Source: Cryoendolithus antarcticus
Lineage: Eukaryota; Ascomycota; Dothideomycetes; Cladosporiales; Cladosporiaceae
Direction: 5' to 3'
Assembly: GCA_002077065.1 (NCBI GenBank)
Contig: NAJO01000006.1
Coordinates: 558,001-622,000, forward strand
DNA length: 64,000 bases
The translations under genes and the position numbers were made by a program. Below the pieces are notes generated by a model, which searched no databases, was not told the DNA's origin, and was given only the letters and a program-made list of their open reading frames with translations. Positions 33,687 through 44,332 of the stretch are shown here, one piece after another. How positions within the stretch are numbered: the first letter of the stretch is position 1; every line of letters begins with the position of its first letter.

Positions 33687-34580
33687 ATGGCATACCAGTA
33701 CAACCCCAATCAGTATGCCTACCCACCCGGGGCCACCCCTTCATATGCTCAACAGCAACAGCAAGCGCAATACCCACAGCAGCAGCAGCCATATGCGCAA
33801 CCCACACCACCCACGATCCGCAACCCCTTTGCGCCTCCACCACCTGCGCAGCCTACATACGGCGCACCGAACGCCTACGACCCCGAGTATGAAGCCCAGA
33901 TAGCAGCCTGGCAGTCGGCCTACGCGCCACAACAAGATCTACAAGGCGACAAGAAAGCGATCCGCAATGCTCCTGGCAAAGGCGAGAACCCCAACATGAC
34001 ACAGCTCGGCCAGCGGCCTGCAGCATCAGCCAGCACATCAACAGTCGAAGCGAAGACGCCTGCTGCGGCTCTCCCAAACCCCAACGCCTCCGAAAAGAAA
34101 CTCACAGTCCTCCGCAACGGTGGCGGCCAAACCTGGGCAGACGCAACCCTCACAGAGTGGGACCCAACACAATTCCGCATCATGGTCGGCAATCTCGCGG
34201 GCGAAGTAACCGACGACTCGCTCGCAAAGGCTTTCGCAGCCTACGGCGTCTCTAAAGCGCGAGTTGTGCGCGACAAGCGGACGACAAAGAGCAAGGGGTA
34301 TGGCTTTGTGGCATTTGAGGATGGAGAGAGGGGTTTTCAGGCGGCGAGGGAGATGGTGGGGAAGTATATTGGGAGTCATCCTGTTACGGTCAAAAGGAGT
34401 AAGGTTGATTTGAGGGTCGTTGAGGAGAAGGAACGGGGGAGGGGTGGGAAGAATCAGAAGGGGAGGGATAGGAAGGATAAGGGGAAGGGGCAGGAGGATG
34501 TGCTTAGGGCGAAGACGGGCGCTGGGGTAGAGAAGCCGGGAGCGAAGGGACCGGCAGGAGCGTATAAGGTGATTGGGTGA
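33687..34580 (+). CDS. RBM42-like RNA-binding protein (single RRM)
   Basis: I start at the ATG at 33687 ('MAYQYNPNQYAYPPG', 297 residues); the same frame is open from 33471 but that leader looks like 5' UTR. The N-terminus is Gln/Pro/Tyr rich. A single RRM occupies about residues 165-245, with RNP2 'FRIMVGNLAG' and RNP1 'KSKGYGFVAF', followed by 'MVGKYIGSHPVTVKRSK'. This order and the C-terminal position of the RRM match RBM42-type proteins. The tail is Lys/Arg/Gly rich. The expected role is in splicing or mRNA handling in the nucleus; the exact targets are unknown. Confidence 0.85.
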   Translation: MAYQYNPNQYAYPPGATPSYAQQQQQAQYPQQQQPYAQPTPPTIRNPFAPPPPAQPTYGAPNAYDPEYEAQIAAWQSAYAPQQDLQGDKKAIRNAPGKGENPNMTQLGQRPAASASTSTVEAKTPAAALPNPNASEKKLTVLRNGGGQTWADATLTEWDPTQFRIMVGNLAGEVTDDSLAKAFAAYGVSKARVVRDKRTTKSKGYGFVAFEDGERGFQAAREMVGKYIGSHPVTVKRSKVDLRVVEEKERGRGGKNQKGRDRKDKGKGQEDVLRAKTGAGVEKPGAKGPAGAYKVIG

Positions 34581-35441
34581 GCGCAGCATGGCACGCGTAA
34601 GATGCAAAGAGTGGCGAGCAAGTCGCGGAACAGCTTCACAATGCTCTCATCGGTGGAGCAAAGTCGGCCGTGCGCCACAGGAAGTTTCGACTGGGTCGGA
34701 AGGTGTAACACTCCGGTAGCACACGACAGCGTCCCGGCAACGTGGTCTCAGGTGGGTGACAGCATTCAAGAGGTCGTTACTAGCCACAACTCGCAGCTAC
34801 CTGCAGAGAGGTTCGCGACCGGCTAGCGAGTGGACATGTGTACGCACGGCAGCCTGCAGCTGCACCTGCGTGGAGCGAGAGGCGGCGAGGGGTGTGTAGA
34901 CAATGATGGACTATACGATTATATCAACGAAGTGAGGTCTGAACATACCTCATCTCATCTCACGACAGCTTAAATCTCGTGACCGCACGAACAAGGTGGA
35001 CCCTGTATGTGAAGCTCTCTAGAGCTCCCATCGTATCATCCGGTTCTTCTCGTTTCGTGCTCTCTCCTCTCCTTGCAACTACACACTCACGTATTTAATA
35101 ATGAGCTTCTCCATCTTGCTATCATCATCTTCGACCGCGGCGATAATGAAGTAAATGTGGTGGGGGTGCGGTGAGGGGTTGGTGGCTGGTGTTGCTCACT
35201 GCGCGCTTCCATGCGCGTCGCTGCGACTTCACTTCACTACCTTGCTTCGCGACTTCACTGGTTGAGTACCAACTTTTCACCTCATTTCCTTTGCAGTCGA
35301 TTGCTTCATCTTCTCATTGCTATTGGGGAATGCTTACAGAACCATCAGAGAGTATAACGGCACCATTGGACAAGATATGCCACGAATGAGAAGGATGCGA
35401 TTGAGCCTCTTAGAAGCGCGCCTCCCGGCGCTGCGAATGAA
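34581..35441. other. Intergenic region upstream of the DNA methyltransferase gene
   Basis: About 860 bases. An 11-bp direct repeat (gcgacttcact) occurs at 35223-35233 and 35249-35259, just upstream of the methyltransferase. No other structure was recognised. Confidence 0.4.
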
Positions 35442-38400
35442 TTGAGGGACTGTTTTTCTCGGATCACCATGCCGCCTGGGAGAGAGCGCAGGCAGAGTGC
35501 AAGGGCAGCGGCTGCTGCGAATACTCAAGAGGTGGACGATCGGCCGTTGAAGAGGAGAAGGATCACTCATGGAGATGGTGCCGGGTCTCTCGATCGACCG
35601 ACTGGTGTTGTGCGCCCACAACACTCCATTGTGATTGAGCTGGACAGTGACGAGGACTCTGCATCGCCTACACCAGCGCCAGCACATGATCCAAGTCGCG
35701 AGAGCCAAGCTGTTGACCATGCTCCACCGGATCTCGGAATTGTTCGCGCATACCCTCTAGCACAGCCTTCTTCGTGCTTCAATGGCTGGGAGCAACCTGC
35801 AGATGTCGAGCTGTCATCTGAGATGGATGCACTGGAAAATCTGCTGGCTCACCTACGCGTCCAACAAGTGGGGCAGCCGGAAGACTTTGACTTCGTCGAG
35901 CTCGACGACTTCACTGTATATCGCCCTCCAGACGTCCGACTACATCACGACATGTGCACCTTAAGTCGCCTGCAAGTCCTTGGCACAGACAAGCTCCTGT
36001 TTGACGGGACTTTAGCAGTCAATGGACACAGGCACTTCGTACAGGGTGTACCCTTCAGCACCCTCACGATTGACTACGACGACGATGTTCGATTTGACAC
36101 ACGCAAGCGAGCTTGCATACAGAGCTTCAGAGGCCAAAGAGCTAATGTATGGTACCGATTGGGCACGCCTGCGCATGAGTATCGACGCTACTACAACCCT
36201 TTCAACTGGGTTGCGACTTTTACTGCGTTGTTTCTAGAGTATCTGGAGCAGCAAGGGTGCAAACTCGTTACCCTGGCAGATTTCCGGTCTCGCTTCCTCG
36301 ACTGGCTGCAGGCGTCACATGGTTCCTTACCAGAGATCACCGCATGGCTTGCGCAGTGCAAGTTGAAGGACTTTCGCTCCAGTGTTATCGCGAACTTCGA
36401 TTACCTGAACAAAGAATGCCACAGCCTGGGGCTAGTGCCAGTACGACTCTGGGTAGAGGTCAATCCAGCCGACTTACGAGCCATCCCTAAGCAAGTTAAT
36501 GATGAGCTCAAGACGGTAGTTACTCCCTTCGTGTACGACATGTTCAAGGACATGTACTTTGCGACGCACCTGAAACAAAAGACTGCGTCGAACGGTCTGT
36601 TGAGCGAAATAGCAACTCGTAAGCGCAGCATGGCCTTGACGCCTCTGAATTCCAGACCGACGACATTGCCTACCGTTACGGATGTAGTCACAGTCGAAGG
36701 CCGGTTGGTCATACGCCCAGGAGACGTCGTACAGATTCCACAAGACCCAAACTCAACTTGGCGTGGATTGGATGCATGGTTTGTCTACGTGCAGGATGTG
36801 CGTGGCGAACACATGGACGTGATCTGGCTGTACCACTCTTCGCACACCACTCTTGACGAGTTAGCATACTACCCGTTCCAAAATGAGTTGTTCATGTCTG
36901 ACAACTGCCGCTGCGGCCAAGACGCCGAACCCATATATCAGGTTATTCGCAAAGTGGATGTCAGGTGGTTCCCGACTGACCCGAACAGCGTTTCGCAGAC
37001 AGAATTCTTTGTTAGGCAGAAGTATCGCAGTGTGCTCGAAGACTTCGTGACGCTGCGATCATCGGACTTCAACTGCGAATGTCATTTGGACAACGACATC
37101 GCTCAATGGGAAAAATGTTGTGCAACTTACAGCATTGGCGACTACGTTCTGTTCCGGGAGGGTGTTAGTGACGACCACGCGCTGTTCCGGCTCAGGTAAT
37201 TGCGTTCGATAGGGTCGAGCGCAAGGTCTGTCTTGAGTCACTACGATGTGCCCTCGGGCACGCGATTCGACCGAACGAATTGATTGAGACTGGTAATATC
37301 TGTGCAGTCAGCCCGACCGCGATCGATCGGAAGTGCATTATCGCGAGATATTGCAGCCGCAACGCAGTTAATTTCCCGTTCGATCGGGACGGTGCTGGAG
37401 ATCACTACTACATCATTGACGAGGCTACGAAAGTCGTACCCGGGAGCTATACGCCTTCTATAGCTCCAATGCGCGGCCTCGGAATGTTCTGCGGTGGTGG
37501 CAATTTCGATCGAGGACTTGCGGAGTGCGGTGCCGTGGAGTTCAAGCACGCCCTTGACTGGGCTGAGCATGCACTACACAGCTATAGAGCTAATGTGGAC
37601 GATCCTACAACTGTCTCCTACTTTCTTGGTTCAGTTAACGATTACCTCGCACAAGCTATGAAGGCCTCATGTAAGGCTGGAATCGCGACGATTGGCGAGG
37701 TGGATCTCATCTCGGCCGGCAGTCCGTGTCCTGGGTTCTCGCCTATGCAACCGGACAAACAGAGTCAAAAGGCGTCACAGATGGCGTCGCTCGTTGCATC
37801 CGTGGTGTCCTATGTCGACTTCTACAGTCCGCGTTACCTCGTTCTCGAGAATGTCGTGTCCATGACGAACACGCTCCATTTTGCAAAAGAGCAGAACGTC
37901 TTCAAGCAGATTGTCGCAGCTCTAGTGGCGCTGGGATACCAGACACAACAGTTCCTGATGGACGCCTGGAGTTATGGCAGCTCACAGCAACGGTCACGAG
38001 TCTTCATTATAGCCTCCGCACCTGGATTACCACCACTTGAGGCGCCGCCGCATACTCATGCCCATGCGAAGCAGGTCCAAAAGAAGGGGCTAGGCAGAGC
38101 GAGTAATGGCGAGATGATCGGTGCACGTCGGGACGACTGGACGCCGTTTGCTCACGTTTCTACTACTGCATCCACCGCTCACCTCCCCAACATCGGCGAT
38201 GCCACAGTCGGCCTGTGCCCTGATTTCCCAGACCATCGAACGACAACAGAAGAAAACGCAATGAGTCGGGACTTGCTGGCTCAAATTCCGATTCGACCTT
38301 ACGAGATGAGTCTGCAAAAGGCAGTCCATCGAGGACTCATCACCTCCGGCTCAGCGTATGAGTGGGTCAAGAGCTACGATCCAAAGTCCATTCGCGGCCG

Positions 38401-39073
38401 TCCGGATGGCAAGAGCTATCAACGCGTCGCCCCTGACGGTCTGTTCCCTAGCTTGATGACGAAGCTCGCTTTGCAGGATGGCAAAAATGGTATCACGGTA
38501 CACTGGGAGCAGCCGCGTGCGCTCACTGTCCAAGAAGTGCGAATTGCGCAAGGATTCCGACCGCATGAGGTGATCCTTGGATCCCCAGGGCAGCAGATGA
38601 AGATTGTGGGGAACAGCGTCGATAGATGGGTGGCCTTCGCGCTAGGCCTGCAATTGAGGAAGTCGTGGGATGCGCGGCCGAGAGATGAAGACGAAGCAAG
38701 CGGACGGGGCATGCAGTCGATGAGAACCTCGCAGCGAGCTGGAGCGATGCAGATTGAGCCTAGCCCAGAGCAATTGCAAGCCATCGGCCACGAGGTCGAT
38801 GAAGTACGAGCGGGCGGGTTCAAAGCTATTCGGCGCCGCCTTCTCACAGTCGAGGCAGCGAGCACGGAATCAGGGGCAAGCAGTCGGCGAACTTCGCTTC
38901 CCGTAGACCTTGACGACAAGGAGAGCACGCCCTGTGCGACTTCCTACGAGGCAAAGTCTACTTCCACGACGCCATCGAGGAGAACCATGGAGGGTGCAAC
39001 TGAGTCGCATGGGCTGTTGACGCCGATACAAAGAGAAGGCAGTGGTATGGAGAGCGCCATAATGATTCACTAG
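35442..39073 (+). pseudogene. dim-2: DIM-2-type C5-cytosine DNA methyltransferase with a frame break in BAH2
   Basis: Two long frames, 35442-37199 (585 codons; the second ATG at 35469 is also a possible start) and the frame in register with 37280-39073 (597 codons), form one DIM-2-like enzyme. N-terminal basic region; then a BAH domain ('VIRPGDVVQIPQ', 'MDVIWLYHSSHT', 'NELFMSDNCRCG'); a second BAH beginning 'IGDYVLFREGVSDDHALFRL'. The catalytic domain follows: motif I 'FCGGGNFDRGL', motif IV 'GSPCPGFSP' with the Pro-Cys pair, motif VI 'LENVVSM', motif VIII 'SQQRSRVFI', and motifs IX-X 'VQEVRIAQGF...GNSVDRWVAFALG'. The frames differ by one position at 37191-37199. Sequence right after the break ('VIAFDRVERKV', 'RPNELIETGN') is BAH-like in the second frame, so I read a small deletion. 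A 116-nt intron (37196-37311) would also restore frame but would remove that BAH segment. In Neurospora DIM-2 performs all DNA methylation, directed by H3K9me3/HP1. Confidence 0.85.
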
Positions 39074-39238
39074 AGCGTATGTAGCACTCAACAGCGCAAC
39101 CAGACATGAACCTAGGCGGATCCGTGAACACCGTGTACGCAATGGACTTCCCATGACCGCGCCAAATTACACATGTGCTACTTCTCCATAGCGTACACCT
39201 TTCATAATCATGCCCGCAATTGCAGCCCAGCGTTCTCT

Positions 39239-41969
39239 TTACGCACCCACAGCAACGCCCTGCCCATTTGCCCGTCCTCCAGCCCTCCGTGCCGCAGATG
39301 GGCGGCCAGGTCGATTGAGCGTATACTTCGCAAACGCCCTCGCGAGCGCTTTCTTACAGCTGACTTTCTGGCTACCCACAAAGCTGTCCACGGCGACGGC
39401 AATAGCGCGGTCCATGTCTGCTGCGTTGCAGTATTCGGACAGGCGCATTTTGGCGAATGATTCGGAGATGCGGAGGATCGATTCTAGGTGGCGGACCTGG
39501 GGTGTGGGAGTCAGTGAGAAGCAGGACAGGGTAGAAAGTTAGGGGGAACTCACGGTGATGGGGTACGCGCCAGTGGCCAAGGATTCGCGGCGCATGTCTG
39601 CGAAGAGTCGAGCGATCTTGTCCTGATCGATCTGGTACAGCTTTGGCCTGCAGCGTTCGCGAGCGTAGAGAATGTACTTCCTCAGTAGCTCCTGAGAGAT
39701 GCCACTGTATGGCGCCGCTGAGGGCCCATCAGTAGGCATATCAACGTGCATACTATCTTCCTCCTCACCCACAGCAGTGGCTTGTGTCTGCGAGCCGAGC
39801 GCGGAGGAGTACACCGGATGTGCGCGACCGTGACTGTTGACGACGAATTTGGCCAGACGCTCATCCTCGACTGGATCGACGGTGTCGCGGACTACGCAGA
39901 GGATGTCGAAACGCGACAAGATGGGCTCAGTGAGCTCGACGTTCTGACTGAATGGCACTGTGGCATTGTAGCGGCCGCCAATAGGGTTGGCAGCAGCGAT
40001 GACAGCGCAGCGGGCTTGTAGCGTGGTAACGATACCGGCTTTGGAGATGGAAATAGTCTGCTGTTCCATGGCTTCGTGAATGGAAGTTCGATCTTGATCG
40101 TTCATCTTGTCGAACTCATCAATGAGGCAGGTGCCTTTGTCTGCTAGCACGAGCGCGCCACCTTCCAGCGTCCATTCTGCCGTCAGAGGATCGCGACGGA
40201 CAGAGGCTGTGAGACCGACTGCTGAAGCACCCTGGCCTGTTGCGAAGACGGCACGATGGGCGGTGTGTTCGATGTACTTCAAGACTTGGGATTTGGCTGT
40301 CCCCGGGTCGCCCAGGAGGAGAAGATTGATGTCGCCGCGGATGGAGTGCTTGCCTTGTGCTTCTTTGGAGACGCCGCCGAACAGTGACAGGGCGACTGCG
40401 GTCTTGATATCGTCATGGCCATAGATCGAGGGAGCGATGGACTGCACAATCTTCTCGATGATGTCGGGATCTCTGCTGAGCGCGCGGATCTGTCGCTCGT
40501 CTTCTTCTGTCAGTCTGAAGCCGGCGAGCTGATCGTGACTCTTGACGACGTGATTGGCTTCGAGGACTGTGGCGAAGACTGGGAAGCCGTTCTTATTGTT
40601 CAGCTGCGCGTCGTAGCTGTTGCGGTAAATGCCTGTAATCTCGACTTCCTCGCCCGGGCGAGCTGAGTCTATGAGATCCCACAGCAGGATGACTTCGCGA
40701 TGTCTCGGCAGGCGGCCGGCGGGAACTGTACCAGGCGACTCTTGCAATGTAAGCTTTTGGTAATTCCGGTAGACCGTCTTCTCGCTGTTGAGTGTGAATG
40801 GTCCTCGCGATTGGCAGTTCTGGCAGAATGACAATTTCACCTCTGCGTTGCTGTCCTGAGGAAATGGACCAAGCGTTATGCCACATTTGGTGCAGTCGAA
40901 CTTGACATACTTGAGCTGCGGGAAGACGCCTGTCCTCCGCGTCACGACACCAGATACTCGCAGTAGTGAGTTCAGGTGGTTCTGGCGTAGCTGGCGCAGG
41001 GTCAATGAGATAGGCAAGTCCGTCATGCGCACATGCAATTCCGAGTGGATGCGCTCGTAATCTGGGTAGTGGTAGAGCGTGACGTCGAGCGCCACAGCGT
41101 CGAAGATCGGCAGTACTGACGATGGCACCTGAGCGCAGAATAGAGCGAGCACCGGCTTCGAGTCTGACAAGTGCATCCAGGAGACTTCCAGAGATTCGGC
41201 ATTGACCTCACCGAGCGTTCGGATCCGCACACCATAGACTGAAGTCCCCTTCTCGTCCGTGTACTCTGTGAGGAAATTCTTGAACTCTCGTGCGATAGTG
41301 CGAGAGACAGCAGGCTGAGCCAGCCACTCGACGACTGAAGCAGCTTTGACGTCCATAAGTGCGTCCAAGGTCAACTCTTCGTTCATGATGTCCTCAGCAA
41401 CGTCCATGTCGTCCTGATCTTCATCATATCGGTGTCGTCTGCGTCGTGGCTGGCGAGTCAAGTCCATCACATCTTCCTCCTCGTCTTGTAGGAAGGCTCT
41501 CGGCATGCGTGCCTCTCGCGCAACTTCTCGATCCCGCCGATTGAGGCGTGCTTCAAGTTGTCTCCGCTGTGCAAGATCCATCTGGTCGTAGTCACCGTCA
41601 TCGTCGATATCTCGTCCAGCATATCGGTCGTCTTCGCGGCGATTGTAGTCATTCTCGAAGTTGTCGCCGAACAAGTCGATGCCTGCATCGTCTTCGGCCA
41701 TCTCATCAGCATCGTCGATATCGAGTGCTACCTCCTCCTCTGGGTCGAGAATGTCATCGTCGCCTTCGTCTAGATCGTCTTGTTGTGGGAAGACGGGTGG
41801 TGACGATGCAGGAGCTGTACAGTATGTCAGAGGAAAGCTTTTGGCGCAGCGGACTTGTCTACGTACGACTCGATGGCGGCGCATTGGACGGTGTGGGCGC
41901 ATCGCTATCAACGTCTCTTGTGCGTTTGCGCCCTCCGGGCTGGGGTCGACTTCGATTGGGAGCGGACAT
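39239..41969 (-). CDS. MCM2: MCM2, replicative helicase subunit
   Basis: Exons 41867-41969, 39554-41814 and 39239-39496 join in phase to give 873 residues, the usual length. Introns are 52 and 57 nt. The N-terminus is acidic (repeated Asp/Glu, 'DDADEMAEDD'), as in MCM2 that binds histones H3-H4. A C4 zinc finger reads 'CTKCG'...'CQNCQ'. The AAA+ core has Walker A 'GDPGTAKSQ', Walker B 'CLIDEFDKM', the 'AAANPIGGRY' sensor 1 region and arginine finger 'LSRFD'. The last exon supplies the C-terminal helices ('VRHLESILRISESFAKMRL'). It acts in the nuclear MCM2-7 ring. Two ACGCGT boxes lie upstream in the shared promoter. Confidence 0.97.
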
Positions 41970-42225
41970 CTCGTTGTCGAATTATGAGCAGGTGGGTTCC
42001 GGTCAAGAGTATCTCTGCCCTACTGCAGTCCTGTGTGCTTGCAATTGCGAGGTTGATCTCGACGTATAGGCCAGATGATAGGAGGGGTGGAAGTTCACAT
42101 GCAAATCGGGAGACGCGTAAAGTGGTACGCGAACGTGACGCGCTTTCTGAGCCACGCGTTTGTGTGAAGCCCACTCCATCACACAGAGCTGCCTAACATC
42201 ACGGCTCCAGCAGCTCATCGCCATC
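41970..42225. promoter_or_regulatory. Divergent MCM2/UBR7-like promoter with two ACGCGT (MCB) boxes
   Basis: ACGCGT occurs at 42113-42118 and 42154-42159, 144 and 185 bases from the MCM2 ATG. In yeasts ACGCGT is the MluI cell-cycle box bound by MBF (Mbp1/Swi6 or Res/Cdc10), which drives MCM and other replication genes at G1/S. The placement upstream of MCM2 fits. Binding in this fungus is inferred. Confidence 0.6.
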
Positions 42226-43704
42226 ATGGAGCCCTCCGAGCCTTCCCAAACAGCATCCGACTACATCACTTCCCAGCTCCGCCTCGAAGCCGACGCGCGC
42301 GAAGCCCTCCCCTACCAGTTCGACACCTGCACCAAACCTCTCGGCCCACTCCGCCAATTAGTATTCGCTTGTCTGACTTGCTCACCACCTCCGGCATCGA
42401 TACATCAACAGTTCACACCAGCAGGTCTGTGTTACAGTTGTAGTATTAGCTGTCATGGCGAGCACAATCTTGTGGAGCTTTTCACCAAGCGCGACTTCGT
42501 TTGCGATTGTGGGACTTCGCGAATGGCTAACAGTGGGACGAGCTGTAGCCTGAGGGTGAACGCTGAGACTGGGAGAAAGGGTGGAGTGGTGGGTGAGGAG
42601 GCGAGGGTGGGCAACACGTACAATCAGAATTACCAGGGCAAGTTCTGTGGGTGTGGGGAAGAGTATGACCCGGAGAAGGAGAAGGGGACGATGTTCCAGT
42701 GTCTTGGACTTGCGACGGAGGAGAACGGCGGATGTGGCGAGGACTGGTGGCATCCAGAGTGTTTGATGGGATTGCCTAGGCAGCAGCACGTGAAGTCAGC
42801 GGAGCCTGCCAATGCGGTGCTCGAGACTGTCAAGGAGGAAGACGAGGCAGCAATTGAGGAGGCTACAAACGGCACGGTAACGAATGGGGAGGCTGTCAAT
42901 ATCGAAGTACCGCGTACGGAAACCGATGAGGCACATCACCACGAGGAGCTTCCCCTGCCAGATGGCTTCCCCGCCGAAGACGACTTTGACCACATGATCT
43001 GCTACAAGTGTGTGGAGACACAGCCGTGGATCAAGCAGTATGCCAGAACAGAGGGCTTTCTCCCAGCGCTCCCAGCACATGCGAACTTAGAAGTCTCGGG
43101 GGTCGCTGTGCCCGCACATCTCAACGGAAGTACTTCGGACATCAAGAAGCGCAAAGCAGAGGATGACCTGGATGATGAAGCCGATGCTAAGAGATCGCGA
43201 TCAGAAGCAGAGTCATTCGAGGTGACCCCATCGACATCAGCATCCAGCGAGCCAGTGAACGGCACTTCGCCACGCCATGCATCCCTGCCGCAAGCACCAA
43301 CCGGCCAGCTCAGCCTCTTCCTGAAGGATGACTTCCGCACCCATCTCTGCCGCTGCGCCACCTGCTTTCCCCATCTCGCCGCCCACCCTCAACTCCTCGA
43401 AGATGAAGACTCATACGAACCTCCAGTCTCCGAATCTGATCACCAGAGCGCCGCAGGCCGAAGCGTGAATTCCGGCTCGATCCTCGAGCGAGGGGAGGCT
43501 GCATTGTCCGGTATGGACCGCGTGAAAGCTATTGAGGGCGTGATGGCTTACAATCATGTGAGGGATAAGGTCAAGGATTTCTTGAAGCCGTTCGCGGAGA
43601 GTGGACAGGCGGTCGGGGCGGAGGACATAAAGGCCTATTTTGCGAAGTTGAGGGGAGATGAGATGGCGTTGAGAGAGGCTGCTATGGGGGCTGGTGGGAG
43701 TTGA
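42226..43704 (+). CDS. UBR7/Mlo2-like protein: UBR box plus PHD-type finger (putative E3 ligase)
   Basis: I start at the ATG at 42226 ('MEPSEPSQTASDYITSQ', 492 residues, no intron); the frame opens at 42160. A UBR-type zinc finger spans about residues 38-110 ('FACLTCSP', 'GLCYSCSISCHGEHNLVELFTKRDFVCDCG'-like spacing of Cys/His, shortened). A PHD-like finger follows at about 140-185 ('FCGCGEEYD', 'MFQCLG', 'DWWHPECLMG') and a further Cys pair in 'MICYKCVETQPW'. The middle is acidic and has a possible nuclear signal 'KKRKAEDD'. The C-terminal part has 'HLCRCATCFPHL' and a helical tail. This is the order of human UBR7 and fission yeast Mlo2. It probably recognises chromatin or N-degron-type substrates. 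Confidence 0.88.
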   Translation: MEPSEPSQTASDYITSQLRLEADAREALPYQFDTCTKPLGPLRQLVFACLTCSPPPASIHQQFTPAGLCYSCSISCHGEHNLVELFTKRDFVCDCGTSRMANSGTSCSLRVNAETGRKGGVVGEEARVGNTYNQNYQGKFCGCGEEYDPEKEKGTMFQCLGLATEENGGCGEDWWHPECLMGLPRQQHVKSAEPANAVLETVKEEDEAAIEEATNGTVTNGEAVNIEVPRTETDEAHHHEELPLPDGFPAEDDFDHMICYKCVETQPWIKQYARTEGFLPALPAHANLEVSGVAVPAHLNGSTSDIKKRKAEDDLDDEADAKRSRSEAESFEVTPSTSASSEPVNGTSPRHASLPQAPTGQLSLFLKDDFRTHLCRCATCFPHLAAHPQLLEDEDSYEPPVSESDHQSAAGRSVNSGSILERGEAALSGMDRVKAIEGVMAYNHVRDKVKDFLKPFAESGQAVGAEDIKAYFAKLRGDEMALREAAMGAGGS

Positions 43705-44332
43705 GGACAGTATCACGTCTCACTCGGTGCCGAACTTTGGCTTGAATAGCATTACGTCCGCAGTCTTCGAGCAACTTGGCTTGGACTGCCTTTACTCCGG
43801 CACAAACTATCGGTGTCTCACTGACGAAATTGTCTACCTCTGTGCTATATATCTGCCAGCTGCAGCTATATGATCAGACTTACGGTGCCGTGGACAGCAG
43901 CACGAGAGAGTCTTTGGACTGTTGGATCGGCCTTCACATGTAAATGTGTCGTGTACAGGCAGGTTTGCTCTTTCCACACCATCGTTCGTCTGCTCTTTCC
44001 TTCTATCAACTCACACACGCACCTTCGCTTCTCAGCTCCACGCGCACTCATATCAACAAACATGGCTTTAACTCGCGTCGCCACCTGTTTGAGATTGCAT
44101 ACACGCATATCAATACTGTGAGCACGGCGCCCCTCAGCCGCTACGCTCATAACCAGATACGGTTCGATCGCAAGAACACCATATTCATAAGGCTGAACAT
44201 CCTGCGCATTGAGTCTTCATCCGCCTTTCGCCGGTCACGCGAAGCGTTCATCGAAGACAGCACGCCAAACGCCTCTCGTCCCACGGTCAGACTACCTCCC
44301 GGTATCGCATCGACACTCAAGGCCTCTTCAAG
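43705..44332. other. Intergenic region, nothing recognised
   Basis: Between tandem plus-strand genes; holds the promoter of the BTB gene. Frames up to 130 codons overlap the BTB start region in other registers and show no motif. Confidence 0.4.

Noticed and set aside
35223..35259. 11-bp direct repeat upstream of the methyltransferase gene
   Set aside because: Only two short copies, no known factor; reported in the intergenic entry but too weak as a finding.
37196..37212. 17-nt 'intron' (gtaatt...gatag) that would restore the DIM-2 frame
   Set aside because: Far below the size of any spliceosomal intron in this window.
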